Assembly: GCA_008921705.1 (NCBI GenBank)
Contig: VFFE01007128.1
Location: forward strand, 2,269,673-2,333,672
From: Burhinus oedicnemus
Lineage: Eukaryota > Chordata > Aves > Charadriiformes > Burhinidae
Direction of reading: 5' to 3'
Length of the DNA: 64,000 nt
Position 1 is the stretch's first letter. Every line of letters begins with the position of its first letter. Position numbers and translations under genes: made by a program. Under the pieces are notes generated by a model. The model was not told the DNA's origin, ran no database searches, and saw only the letters and a list, made by a program, of their open reading frames with translations. Of this stretch, positions 45,911 through 60,052 are shown piece by piece.

Positions 45911-47910
45911 AGAGTTTTGTAATCCTCACACCACAGACATGCGTGTTCCCTGCTGCTCCTCTCTGATTGTCAACATTTTTGAAGTCTAGAGAAGACCCAC
46001 TATTTAAAAACAAGAAAGTATCTCAGGCCTTACATCCTCTGAAGAGCTGGCCTCCATGCAAAACCACCAACAAAGGCTGTTAGTTCTCATGGGTTACATG
46101 TTCCAGGACTCTTTTTACATGTGGTTGCTACAGACTTTTAACCTCTTCCAAAGGCAGTTTTAAACTTCTGAACATTTAATGTGATAACAGGTTCTTCATT
46201 ACCACCCAAGAATATCTACAGATCTGTGCAGCAAAGGGAAAATTCCAGGCTGATGAGAAATCAAGGCAGAGAACAGGCTGCTGGGAAAGCCCCACACACC
46301 CGTACACAGCATGTGCAGCCAGGCTCCTGCACCTTTGCTGTATTGGGAACACGGCATTGGCTATCCGGGAACACACCCTAAATTACAGATTACAAACAAG
46401 GCACTCTGTCTAAATTAAACTGTATTTACCAAATGTAAATGATGTTGCTAAAGAAAATTCACCCATGAACTAAACCAGAGACATCTGGCTGGTTTCCATC
46501 AATGGCTGCGGAAGGAACTAAAAAATAAAAGGCCAGTAAGGAGTTACCCATAAATAAAGGTGTTAGCATTGACATTAATCTTAAACCAAATTAGTGTTTG
46601 TTAGGGACGCAGAAACGGGAAAGACCTTTCTTCTTCACCAAGCCCAGTCCCCTGCTGTTGCAGGGAACCAAATCAAATAAACCCATCCATAAATTGACGA
46701 TGCTTCATTTTTGGAGTCAGGAAGCTGGTGCTTCAAGATGCTCAATCAGCATCTTTTAGAGTCCCTGTCTTTGCCGGATAAAACTGTGACATGCATAGTT
46801 AGGAACTGTATCTAGGAATTGGATATAAATTAAGCTATAAAGGTTTTAAGCTCAAAACCAAAAGAAGGCAGATTTTCAGTCTCTCATGCAATCTTAATTA
46901 TGCTGCCTCGTGTATGTATTCTTTGCATAAATGATGCATAGGTTATGTGACAAAAATAGTATGGAATTGCATAAGCAAAGAGTCTGTATTAATATGAACA
47001 AAAAATGTCTAACTTTTGACGGATGACTTTGCAACACAAATAACTTTCTTTTCTAATGTAGTTTCTTTTTGAAGGTAGAACAAAAACTATTTTCTGTTAC
47101 ATGTGTCCCTGAGGCGTAGCATCTACAGGCTTGGAATGATGAATCTTCAGTGATACACTATTTAACATTTAAACTACAGAGCTGGTACCACAGTAATTAT
47201 AAAAAATGCCCGCTGTCCTAGGGTGACATTGCCTGCTGTAGTGGTCTAGCAGAAATGCCCAGCCTGAGCAGCCCCTCTTCTCTCATCAGCTGCTGCTAGC
47301 TCTCCTGGACTAAGGTAGTGATGCTGGTGATCCAGGGGCGAGTGATTCTCCCTAACAGTCATTGAAGAAAGATATTTTGTACACAAAACTAACAGACAAA
47401 TTTCCTAATGAATGTCTGGCAAGTGTGACCTTGTCTGCCTGAAAATGAGACAACTGCTGAAGTGGAAAGGGGAAATCTATACCTGAAATGTAGCCCTGAC
47501 AGTCTGTCACTAAGATGTTCTTTGAAAAGTCTGTGTAAATGATGGTGCAAATTGGTTGCAGGTGGTCCTGCTCTTCCACGTGTCCCTCCATGCATCCCTG
47601 CCATCTTCCTTTGACAAATTTAATAACGATGTTGCTGTGCAGCAGCCAGAATGACCTGCTGATCTGACTGAAAATGACCCGCCTCCGCAAAAGCTTAGTT
47701 TCTTAATCTTTATGCTCCAGCTTTCAGGCTTCTCACGAAATCTTATTTTATTCTGTGGAGAGTCATCTGTACAAAATCCCTTGTAACGTGACAAAAAGAT
47801 GTAGTGTTTCTCTTAGTGTTTCTGCACAAGTCCTGTTTGGCTGACACTGTGGAATTATTTTAATTTAAATTTATGTAAATGCTATCAGCAGCAGCTCTTT
47901 GTTTCGTTTG
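45911..47910. other. Intergenic stretch between solo LTR and CR1
   Basis: 2 kb with no recognised gene or repeat. Nested open frames at 47,352-47,794 on the minus strand have no familiar domain. Confidence 0.65.
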
Positions 47911-48314
47911 AATCACAGAATGGTTTGGGTTGGAAGGGACATTTAAAGGCCATCTAGTCCACACTCCCTGCAATAAGCAGGGACATCTTCAACTAGATCA
48001 GGTTGCTCAGAGCACCATCCAACCTGACCTTGAAACTTTCCAGGGATGGGGCATCTACCACCTCTCTGGGCAACCTGTGCCAGTGTGTCACCACCCTTGT
48101 CGTAAAAAAATTTACTCTTTATATCTAGTCTAAATCTACCCGCTTTTAGTTTAAAACCATTACCCCATTAAAGCCATTGCTACAGGCCCTATTAAAAAGT
48201 CTGTCCCTGTCTTTCTTGTAAGTCCCCTTTAAGTATTGAAAGGCTGCAATAAGGTCTCCCAGGAGCCTTTTTTTCTCCAGGCTAAACAACCCCAACTCTC
48301 TCAATGCGGTCTTA
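47911..48314 (-). mobile_element. CR1 LINE 3' end (5'-truncated)
   Basis: The plus strand reads AATCACAGAATGGTTTGGG, then TTGGAAGGGAC, CATCCAACCTGACCTTGAA, CAGGGATGGGGCATC, GGTCTCCCAGGAGCC and CAACCCCAACTCTCTCA: the reverse complement of the avian CR1 3' region. About 400 bases remain, without reverse transcriptase. Confidence 0.92.
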
Positions 48315-51300
48315 AGTGCCAAAACCTTGATATTTTCACTTCCAAAAGAACTTTGGTATTTCCTGGAATTACAAGTTGTCCGTTTTCAGAATAACACTGG
48401 ACAACGTGCAATAGAGAGGACATATCCCTATTTTCTTGATAAACTTAGCACCTAAAATGACTCTTACAAACTGAGGTACCCACCCAGTTCCTAGGATTCC
48501 CAAATTTGGTTTGGTCTGTAAGCCAAGGAGTTGTCTATGTTATGCCTTTAATTGAATCCGCTACTTTATAGAAATAAAAAAAACCATACAAGAGCTGTCA
48601 CTGGAAAACTTGCAGAGCCTCCACCCTTCCCCAGGCTGGAATTCCCACTCTTCTCTCTATTTGTATGTCAAGCTTCACTCTTGGTTCATTTATCAAATGA
48701 CAATGTGGTTTCTGGATTTATATAAAAAATGGCTGTGATGAGTCATAGACCTCCCCCTCCCTTGCTTTCTTTTATACTGAGATACCAAGCACAAATGCAG
48801 TATTAACAGTATTCCCACACCTTGTTAGGAATTTAGGAACTGAGCTTACATTCCTTAATAAATTTTTTTTTTTTGTCTCTTTGCTGGCTTTACCTCAAAT
48901 AATAATATATTTAATACAGTTGCAAAATTCATACTATCATTTAGCAGAGGGACCAGATATGATGCATTAATCATAAAAGAGGTACAGTTTTTCAGTATGG
49001 CTTTTCTAAATTACCTTCTGGTCCTTCCATTTGTCAGTTTGGGCAATTGTGACATCAGTTTCTACTTGCCTCTCCTCCTTACAGGAATACAAGCTGGTAT
49101 CCTAGTTACTCTTTTTTTAAAATTTTTTATCCCCTATTGTTCAAAGTAATTTGCTTATTTGCCAGTATAAGAAGATTAAGGAGAATGGTGCTTATTTATC
49201 ATTAGTTGAATTGTTTTTCATCATAATGTAAAAATGATAAATTGGACAACTACTGCTAAATTGCAAATATTCCTGTAACCAACGAGATCTAGTAATTATT
49301 AACCAGAGTGTCTGCTATCAAGCGGGATGCTTGAAACGTTCATAATGTTGTGAACAGATACTCCATCACAGAACAAGCCTCCTAAAGGATTGTTTCAATA
49401 ACTAAGCATCCCAGGGTCCATTAACCAAGAGCGTGCACTTACAACAGCCATATCACGCAGCAGGTGGAGAAATTGCTAAAGTACTGATCAGACAAATGGA
49501 TTCTAAAAGAGTGTTTTTAAGCAAGAGCTATCTCCCTAATGGTGCATTTTAAACACATAGGTCCGAGGAAAATAATTGGTACATAAAAGGAACAGGAAGG
49601 TAAACCATGGAGTAGAAGGCCATAAAATGAAAAAGGCAGAACCCCTGAATTGCCTGCAGGTACCTGTGACTCGAGCAGTCCCGTGGCCGAATCCTGCAGC
49701 ACCAGACAGAGAGGAGCAAAGCACGTCAGTCTCTGCAGGACAGCTTCCAAGCCCCGGCATGGGGCAGGGCTTCATCAAGTGTCAGTAAATGCTATTCTTA
49801 CCTAGAGACCTGTAAAAGCAAAGGCAGATCAGCTGCCCAGTCAGTCATTATCCCAGGCTCAGTGTAATCTAAATCAGCAAGTACTCAAGTAGATAATATT
49901 ATGAAAGAAAATTCCAAAGCAGGTTCCCTTTGCTTTGGCGGATGAGGGAAAGAAACATGAGACCATTAATTATGCTTGTGCTCGGGGAAGGAAATACAAG
50001 AGGAGTTAGAAAATTATGTCACTTACATGGAAAAAATAGACTTTCTGTTTCTGGATACAAAATAGAATTACTTTTATGAGGGATATAAAAAAAAAAATCA
50101 CCCTTGGATCCATTGTCATCATATAAAGACAAGACTAGCTCATGTCTGTATATGAATAAATTTCTCAAGACTTAGAGCAGAGTCTGGTTTATAGATTGAG
50201 AAATGAAAAGAGCTGATATTTTGAACAATCTACAGTACAATAGCATCCTCTCCCCTCCAAAACCGCCACAACCACCAGAGACTTTTAAGCTCAGCTCTGA
50301 CCTGAATGAAGAAAGTGAGTGAGAGTGTGGAGCCATTGCTGTGTTACATGGCACACGGGGTGGTGCTAACAAGCTGGTGATGATCACAGCCATCTTTCCT
50401 TCAAGTTGGCTGCAAGCGACACTGGAGGCGTAAGGTAAAGGCACATGCAAATCCACTCAGAAGTTGTGACTGTGTAGTGAGAGACTTTGTCAGGTACTGT
50501 ATGTGCAGAAGTAAAGAAAGAAAAGTTGGAAAAGGCATCAAGGGTGCTCCAGAGAAGTGTCTTTCAGGCTCAGAAAGTGCTTTTGGGAAGAACGCTGTCA
50601 AAAAGAAAACTGGAACCATGAGCAAAGAAGCTGCCTATTTTTGTGTGTGTGATTTAATTCTCTTATGTTCAGGGAAGAGAAAGTTTTACATCCTCTATAA
50701 ATAAGTAGATTTGTATTAAGGCACCCAGCTTCAGTTTCTCTTTTTTTCCTATCTTCTGAATGCTGTAGTTGAAAAATAGAGTTATTTTTAAAGAGCATCG
50801 AATGTGTTATGCTGTCATACTGCTATTGCACAGGTGATATCTGGGACCTAAGTCTCATGGTGCAGTTTCACATGTTATAATTAGTTTACTGTTACTGGCA
50901 ACACAGATTGGAAGTCAGAACAGAACTAAGCCCCGTGAGAAACTATTTCATGCCAATACTCTTATTGCTTTTCCTGAATTTCCTTCTGCTACGCTTATTT
51001 ATAAGGCTATACATAAAAAGGAGAACAATTTGATCAAGTTTATATACTGCAAACGTTCTTAGGAAGAAAAGCGTTGTGAACAATTTTAGTTCAGCCAGCT
51101 AAAATACTGTTTTCCTACTTTTGCTGATAAGAAAATTCACTATCTGTTTCCAAAATAGCATAAACTGTATGCGAAGGGCACAATGAGGAATGAACACTTT
51201 ACGAAATGTGCAAATGATATGATAGCCTGGGCAACAAGAGATGGGAGAATACAAGGAAATTACTGTCAGATGTAATAATTCCTGCACTTGTTTTCTTGAC

Positions 51301-54300
51301 TTGAATAGGAGGCCCTAACTTAACTGAGCAGCTCAACAGCTACATCTAAATGACAAAATGGGGAAGTCTACATATGAAGGACTTCCTTCCTCAAAGATGA
51401 AAATCCCGAACAGGGAAAACACCCTTTCTTCAACAGGCATATTAGATCAAGTTGAGAGAGATGAAGTATTTGGGAGGGAACATCTTGATACAGCCATTCT
51501 TTGCCAGGTACAACATCATATTGATGATACAAAAAGACTTACTGGATTCCTCTAGTTGTTTATGCTATACCCTCTCTTGTCCTTATTCAGTCTTTGGAGC
51601 ATAAAGTCCTTGGCAAGAAGGAGGGTGTTGCACCACTGATGTAAATTAGGACTGTTCCTGTGCAACAATAAATTGTACCAGGGCTGGGCAGTTCTGACTA
51701 GGGGAATTACAGTCAGTTCCTATGGCCTCCTTCCCATCGGAGTACAGGGGTCATGGAATGCAAAAAAGGGGCCAGATTATTTCACTGGTGGCTGGAACTC
51801 AGCTATCTGCCATGTGCATTACAATGGTACATTTACTTTTTCTAAATACTGAATTACTGCCCTGGGAGATGCACACGTGCATTCTGGGCCAGAATTTGGA
51901 GTTTAGCCTAATATTATGTTTTTTAAACACATCTGGGATCTATTATGTTGCTGGGTAATGATTTTCACAGAATCATCATTACTTAATATGTAAAGTAATG
52001 TCATTGTCGCTATCAGTTTCAGCAACAAAGCAACATGTCTGAACAATAGGTAAGTGCTTCTTGCTATGGGCAAAATACTATAGGTCATTAAAATGCTAAA
52101 GTATTAAGGCCAGAAGTTATAAAAAATGGATGGAACCTATATGGAAATTTGAGGAGTCAAGCCCAGAGACTTCCAGATAGTAGCAGTTTTGTTTATAAAA
52201 TGTATCACAAAAGTAATCTAAACGCTAGAAAAGCATTAGAGAAACAGCATTATAGGTGAAATTAGATATATAGTTGGTATAAAAATGCTTCATTGTTTTT
52301 AGTAGTCTATGGAAACAATTGCATGAAACTTCTATGCAGTTCTAACTCAGAAGCAGTACTTTGGTACTTTAGGAATCAAAAGTGCAGGGCCAGAATCAAG
52401 CAGCAGTTTATTCTTTTTTGTATTCCAGGAGTTACACGTTTTAATCTTTTCAAGAACCTCAGACTACTTTGGTTTTAACAATCTCTGAGGAAATTTCCCA
52501 TATCCACCAAACAAAATAAAGGGCAGACTGAGTCAGTAATATTGTAATTTAATTTTAGCGCTCCTAAACTATACTTAACTTCAGTTTGGAGGTGGACAGT
52601 TGAGCACAGGCAACTGTTTTGAAAGAGTCTCTATGTTTAAATGCTTCAACTCACTTATTGAAAGGGTACTTTGAGAGCAGAAAAGTCATTCCAGATTCTA
52701 AGCCTGGTCTTTGGGCTCATTCTTGAGATTACAGTCAAGTTTCTTCTTAATCCTTGCAGGAAAGGAATCAAGAATGCCTGCCTTTACCACATAACATTTT
52801 CTGGCAGATGTATAGCACCTTTGAATAAGGAATCAGAGAACTTTGCAAGGATTGGTAAGCATTTATTAAATTTCTATTGCTACCTGTTCTACAGTTGGAG
52901 AGCTGTTGCACTGTAACTCCTTCCACTTAAAAAAAAAAAAATATGCCTGGCTTTCAGTGTGTGTGCAAGACTAATCAGGCTCCTGTTTTATGTACGCTAT
53001 CATTCTTTAAGAGGTGCAGTACTTTGCCTGAGGTATGCTGAGCCAGCATTCCATCATATTTCCAGAGGTACTGCAGTGCACTGATAACAATTATCCTGCA
53101 TAATGTCAAATAGTAAGGAATTTTTTGCTGTAAATAGGTACAGATGCAGATATGTGATGCTAGTTAGATGCTTGAAAGGCAATGAGAGGAACAGTTTTAT
53201 ATTGAGCCTGAATTATAAGTGCAACCGATAGATCATGATTATTATACTGTCTATCCAGCACAACATCTCTGTATTCAGCTTTCCAGTTAAGTTTTCAAAG
53301 CTCTTGGTTCTTAGGCTTTTAAAATCTGCTGACGCTTCTTTCTGTCTTGACATCACCCTAAATATGCCTGAAACGTTTGCTGGCCTGTCTCTTGGTTATC
53401 ACCCTCTCACGATTGCAGCTTTTACCCAGGTGAAAGTGTGCTTCTATGGATTCCTTAATAATTTTCTGGTATTATTAACCCCAGAGTCTCTTCTTAAGTA
53501 CCATTATTCAATTCTCTGCTTTAGATGTAAGTGAAATTCCAATAGACCTAATTAAACTAAATGGATTCTAAGCTCAGTGTATCTTCTGAAGCACTACTAT
53601 GTCTCTGACCTGCCCTGGATTGTTATTTTTTTAATTTATAGCTGTAGTATCACTTCTGTGTTTTCTGTCATGTAGAAGAAGACTCCAGCATACTTTCCCA
53701 GCCAAGCTCTAATGCAAGACTTATACCCAAAAGTTTTTAGCTATAAAAAAATGATCATAGGTCTGATGCAAACATGAAGTTTTTTGAACAGGACTTTTGA
53801 TCGTGCTGCATCCTTGTTGTGTTCAAAGTTTATTTTGACAATTTGACTCCATTTCAGAATTCTTCAGATACTTTGTATTAATATGAGAATCAGGGGTTAA
53901 ATGTGCCATTCAAATTTGGATAGTTTAGCAGCCCATTCCACTCCTAATCCCAGTTTGTCTGTTTTGGTTTAGTTTGGTGTTTGAATTACCCTTAACATAT
54001 TAATCTATTTGTTAAACTAGGGGTCATATTAAAGTCATGCATATCCCTAGAAAAGATGAAGTTGGTCTAAACACCATCAAAATGTGAATGCAAGCTCAAC
54101 AGTTATTAGATGCACAGATGTACAAAACACAACTGAAAGTAGAAAACCTGTACTCTTTGTTAAAAATAAATTGTTAAATTTTGTAAAAACAAACAAAAAT
54201 GACCAACAAACTCAAACACTTGGTTCTGGGATAAAACAGTCTCTTTTTTGGACTTTTCATATCCAGCTTTTAAGTCCGGAAAAGAGAAATATAAAACTGT

Positions 54301-55006
54301 CAAACCAAACAGAATCTTAACTATTTGTCCAATGTTAGGTTGGCTGTCAGTTAGATAACTGAATTGTTGCAAGAAAGAGTTACTGTTAAAAATAATTCCT
54401 ATAACTCCCTCAGCATTCATGGGAATAGGTGGAAGTAGATATTACAATCACTACCTAACATCAGAGTAACCTTGCTTTTGCATATTTCTTCAGTAGATGA
54501 ATAGAATGTTTTCCAGTTGATGGAAATGTAGTTTTTCCAGGCTGTGAATTCCCAAGCTACTCTGTCTTTCACAGAAGCCATTCACTCTATGACAACAGGT
54601 ACAATTCACAGTTTTTAAACCAGAAAGCAGAGATTGCCTACCTAAACTCTGATTAGACTAAGATAGAAGGCATAGAATTTGTGGAGCCCATGCTGGTAAA
54701 CTAGATATTATTTGGAAAGACTTTCTAAGTTAGTTTGGGCTAATAACTGGCTGAATACTTGGACAGGAAAGAAAATCTTGGTACCCAGGAGCTGAATATG
54801 ACTTTTTTTTTATTTCTGAATGAAATTAAGTCCCCAAACTCAGTTTCATTTGGTACAAACTATTGCATTTAATGCTAAAAATGTATTTTTATGTAAATGC
54901 TTGTCAAAATAATGACATAAATTGATGTGTAAATCCTACAGAGAAAAAGATCATTATTAGTGTTCCTGAAGAAGTCAGTAAATGCCTCACAAAATCTAAG
55001 TCTAAT

Positions 55007-55056
55007 TCCTCTCCTCTCCCCTCCCTTCCCTTCTCCCCCCATCTCCTCTCTCCTCT
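55007..55056. repeat. Polypyrimidine (C/T) tract
   Basis: About 50 bases of C and T with a single A, in the intergenic region right of PCOLCE2. Confidence 0.9.
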
Positions 55057-58000
55057 GAATTCAGGTTAGGTTTCTGCCTCACAGCAGTGACCTGACCACC
55101 ATCCCCTTTGACTGGAACAGTCCCACTTTGTTAAATATACTTAAATATTCATGGAGCCAGCTGGTGAGAGAAAAAACAATGCTCTGGTTTTGGGGGTTCA
55201 GTAACCCTCCTGGGAAGGGTGGGGGTGTTAGTCCCAGTCCCAGTGAATGTGTAATTATTTATACAAAGTAGAACAGTGTCAACGGGAGAAGTGACAAGTC
55301 ACATCGCCCAAAAAATTTCCTTGCAGGAATGAAGAAAGCTAAAGAAACAATAATGCATTTGCCAGAAATCTGCCAGGTATAGTTAACAACAGTTTAAGCA
55401 AACTCTTAAAATAATTTACAGATTATTCCTGAAATAGCTAAGATTTTGGATGAATAGATGTTCTTCCACATCTCTGAGACAGGCCTTGTTCCTCATATTA
55501 AGTGAACAGACCTTTCATCCTCCAAAGCAAAACAGCTCTTAAAATAGAAATCATTCAGAGCGTATTTTAAGATCTTAGCATCTCATAACATCATACCTCT
55601 ACCCTTGCACCTATTGACATCAATGGAAGCAAAAACAGTATTTATATGTACCACAAACAGATCTGTCTCTTGGAGAATGCTGCTCTACAGTGATTTGTGT
55701 CTGACAGGAATAAAGAACTCTTGAGACCTGCCTGCCAGTTGAATAGTCACAGCTGTGTAGAGCTCTGGCAGTGATCTTTTTGCAGTGTGATTGCTGAAGA
55801 CATCAAGCAAGGCAAGGTTCTTAGGCACGGATGAGTTTTCGTTGGACCAACTAAAAAGACAGACAACATTACAGGCAACAAATTCTTATTCAGGGCTAAG
55901 ACAGAAGGAGCAAGCTTTAAGCTACATGCAGGCTGAGGAGAACTGCTCTCACTTGATGTCAATTTGTGAATTAGGCAACGCGACACTTTTCTAACATTTT
56001 CTTACAGTTCATATGAGTTAGCATTAGAGAGCTCACAAAAAGCATAGACAGTTCCAGTGCATTGCTGTGATTTTTTTTTTCAATATGCACATTTTGCTAA
56101 AGTCTGAATCTTAGAGAGACATTTTTCATGTAGACATTTAACTGTTACTGACACAAAGATGGTGTCTGACTGATTACTTGTGTATGACGTGGCCCCTAAG
56201 CCAAAATTTACATTATGGAAGTAGATACGTGATGAGATAAAAGAGTAGGAAAATGATGAACTCTAGACCAAAAGATGAATATGTCAAGCAACACTTAGTA
56301 GGAAGTTGTTATAGTGATAAGATTTGCACTTTCAGAAGGTAGGTCCCTGTGACACCTCTTCTGCCACTGCACATGTGAAACCTGTTCCTGAATAACTGCT
56401 GTAGGTGTGAAACTCCTATAACCACGGTGTTGAGAAAGCCTGGGTTTTCTAGCAGTGAGTCTCTGCTGAAGTCAGGCATCAGATCCATCAGCCTAGCTTT
56501 TATTGCAGCGGTGCGACAGCTACTAGCAGATAGAGGAGGGGGACACAGACATCGCTTCTCTGTTTGGCCCCAGGCAACATGCCATGCAGAGGTTTTAGAG
56601 AAGCAGTAACAAGCCAGGATGGGAAGTGTGCTGAGAGTTCCTCATCGCTCACAGCAAAGAGGGGTGTTTTGTCCAGAGCTAGGGGGACGGTCACCTCTGA
56701 GTGCCCCAGCCCAAAACCCAGAGACCTTGGTGCTGGCACCTTGTTCATCACCCTGCCTTTAATCTCCCCCAAATCTCTGCTTACTTCCAGTTGGGCTGTT
56801 GGGTTCCATGTGCTGGTTCTGCGCAGTTGGACACCGGATGCAGGCAGTGGACAGTATAGCACAAACACCATCTCTGGTCCCCCTCTGTTCACCCTCTCCC
56901 AATTGCACAAGTGGATCATTGCCAAAAGCATTTGGAGGCCTGCGGTGGGTGACATTTGGCTGCATGATAAATTTACCCTGGGCAAAGAGGGCCACTGTTA
57001 CTGCAGTGAGCTATTCAAGTCTGACTGAAGCTACTTAACTTAAGCCATCAAAACAAGGAACTTGAAATAGGAGCTTTTTCTCAGGGCTTCCAAGCAATGA
57101 GTTTCACCTTATATGTCTGACCTACAGACCCCTATGTCTAGCCTGACAAAAATTGGCATCAGGAATTAGAAATTCACCACCTCTGGCTTAAAGAAGGGAG
57201 TAAAAAAAAAATGAGAGGTTTAAAGCTTTAGTCACTAAACCCAGAGCTTCTGAAAATTGTTTTTAAAGCTCAGCTGTAAACAGTGTAGTAATTCATATTA
57301 CAGTAATCATAGAGTCATATCCTTTTTTGTTAGTCATATGTTTTGCCAATAAAATGACTTTCATAAAACAAAAAAACTTCATAGAGTGTGGAAGGTCTTC
57401 CAGGGGACTGTATAATTAAAGCGCAGTATTGTCTGATATCTGGAAAGAAATTCTTGACTGCAGAACAATGCATAACCTTTAACCTTTAAAAAATATATTT
57501 TCAGATAAAAGAATTTCAAAGAAAATTTTTAAGGAAAGCTGCTGTAAAAGCAGAGGAGTCTCTGTTTTGAAACTCATAGATGGAAGGGACAGAACAGATT
57601 TCTGCATCTATACGTCTTGTGTAAAAACTATGAAAGAACAGTTGTCAGCAAGGTGTAAGAATCCACCAAGTGATATTGTGATGAGTACTCAAAAGTTAAG
57701 GAGTTAAATATGACATAGGCTTTGCTACATGGAAGGAGAATGACTGAGCAGCAAGAATGCATCAGAACTGGTATATGTAGCTAATACAACAGGTGAGCAA
57801 GTAAAAATTGGTACAGAATCTGTATTAAGATTTAGAAAAAAGGAGATGTGTTATGGAAATATATCAACCAGGAAAAACAGCTTGGAGAGTATAGCAATAT
57901 GTCTATCCAGATTCTGAGCTAAAGATGAACAAAACTTAGATTATTACAACAAATTAAAAAGTATTAATACTTCTAAAGCCATAGCAAGGAAATGCAGAAT

Positions 58001-59595
58001 TACTGAATCTGCTGGCACCTTTCCTGTGTGGGGCAGGTCAGCATCTCAGGCCCTTTTCTCTGGGAAGAAATCACAAATTCTGTCAAAGAGAGACTGAGGT
58101 AATTGCGGTGGTCATAAAAGTAGATGCTAACACATTTTTCCAGCACCACGTTCCTATTGAAATTCAGCGTGAAACTGGCACACGACTCTGACTGGTGTCT
58201 TTTGAAAATGCTCCGATGCTGCTCCATTACCTTACTAAAGTCCTTGAGGCAGGGGCACACAATTGACCCAGCGTTACAAAAAAGAAATGGAGGCACAACT
58301 GTGTACGTATATTCTGAATATAGGATATTTTACTTTTGCAATTTGAAATGTGGAAAAAGCTAATTGTAGACATTTCAATATGTACAGAGACGCAGTGAGC
58401 AAGTGTAGCGGGTGCATGTATTTTTGGAGGAAGCAGCATTTCTCTGTTCCTCTCGCTGCTCTGCTGTGTGCACCATAGCATCTTCCACAAAAGCCAGCCC
58501 AGCCCAGGAAACAGACTTTGGGCTAAGGGGACGGGGGCACCTGGCCTTAGGAAATGAGTGTAGTGAGCCACTGCCTAGCTGAGGTTAAGGCATCCTTCAG
58601 GCTGGCTGTCACTGGCCAAGTGCTCACAGGAAACAAACTCCTCTCCTGGCCCAGGTTTCTGATGTGCAGGTGCTGCAGATGTAGAACTCTCTGCAGTTCT
58701 GCAAGTTTGGTTTGAACCTGCTTGTCTTTGGGTTTCCGATCTGGCTTTTCAGCCATGGCTTCCTAATTCTGTTCAGCTCTGCTCCTGAGTGTGGGCTGTG
58801 GCTGCGGGATGCTGGGCTTAACCCGTCTCATCGCCTCAGCTTGCTCTCTTGGTGACAGAGGATATAAGGCTGGGATGGTGGGGCTGCACAGCAGAAGGCA
58901 TGAGGCTGGGATCCTTTGAGAGCTGCGGCTGTGCAGCTGCAGGATATGGGGGGATGAAGGTTTTGCATATAGCTCGGAAAGCCATGAAGCTTGGCACCTC
59001 TGCATCAATTTTTTTTTTCCTCCCATAAGTCTGTGGTGTCACAGGAATTCTGTGGAGGCTTAAGATAACTATTCAAATGAGCACTGGTGAGAACATTGCA
59101 CTGTAATGCCAGCTGGATCAGTCTGGAATATTACCTGCAATGGTCAAAGTTAAGCAACAGCTTAAAACTCTTTTATTTTACTAACAGCGAGTCTCAAAGC
59201 AACTCATACTTCTGAGACTTGATCTCTGCATGAAAGTAATTTAAGAGAATGTGGGAATTTTCAAGGAAATTCTTTCAGTTCAGGGATAATGTAGGGAAAG
59301 TCATGTTTCCCCATTACATTCCTATTTCTTCCATTATGTTCCCATCATAAAATAAAAAGCTTTGACTGCACAATTTTAAGTGAGGTCTGAAATCTGAGAC
59401 TTAGCATAAGCATACCCTGTAGATGGTTGTCCTTATGAAAACCCCAGACTTCAGTGCATGCTGTGGCAATGTGTGTAAGAGGAATTGTAAATATTTCACT
59501 GAAACTCACCCTGCTAAATCCTCCAGAAGAGTGTTGCAAATGAGAAAACTCCCCAACATGTGAAACTTTTCTGTTCTTACCATGTCACTAGAAAG

Positions 59596-59635
59596 AGTCA
59601 CTGTTTACTGCATTAAGTCACTGTTTACTGCATTA
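59596..59635. repeat. Perfect 20-base tandem duplication
   Basis: AGTCACTGTTTACTGCATTA occurs twice head to tail without a mismatch, 280 bases left of the short CR1. Confidence 0.95.
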
Positions 59636-59914
59636 GCTATAATCTAATGAGATGCTTCCTGTGGCAGATCCAGGGCTGGAATAGCCGGACAGATTGTGGT
59701 GGTTCTATTATTAGAAGCCAGTTATGTTTGACATTGTGCATAAAAGATGGAGCTCGTACTGCAGCACATTTCTCACCCTCTTAGTTGAGAGTAAATCCCT
59801 ACAGTTGTTATTGGAAAATATGGTCAGGCCCCTGGATTCTCATTGATCAGACTTGCAAGTCAATCAGTCGTGTTGAGATATGCAAAATCTGTTGACAAAT
59901 AAATGATGACTGGT

Positions 59915-60052
59915 ATCATAGAATGATCGAACCATAGAATGGATTACATTGGAAGGGACCTTAAAGATCATCTAGTTCCCACCCCCCTGCCATGGGCAAG
60001 GACACCTCCCCCTAGACCAGATTGCTCAAAGCCTCATCCAACCTGGCCTAAG
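59915..60052 (-). mobile_element. Short CR1 LINE 3' end
   Basis: Starts with two copies of the CR1 terminal ATCATAGAAT-type repeat, then TTGGAAGGGACCTTAAAG, CCCTGCCATGGGCAAGGAC and CATCCAACCTGGCC, and stops abruptly: a ~140-base 5'-truncated insertion. Confidence 0.92.

Larger units (their letters stand above)
48315..59914. other. Intergenic stretch, 11.6 kb
   Basis: No protein family recognised. Contains the polypyrimidine tract at 55007 and the 20-base duplication at 59596. A moderately GC-rich block at 56,500-57,030 is open on both strands (154 aa plus strand, 161 aa minus strand) but shows no splice context or domain. PAQR9, a single-exon gene expected on this side in amniotes, is not present. 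Confidence 0.65.

Noticed and set aside
45240..45989. 249-codon plus-strand frame at 45 kb
   Set aside because: It lies within the solo LTR, antisense to it, and its repetitive peptide reflects LTR internal repeats.
47930..48133. 67-codon frame at 47.9 kb
   Set aside because: It lies inside the antisense 3' end of a CR1 LINE.
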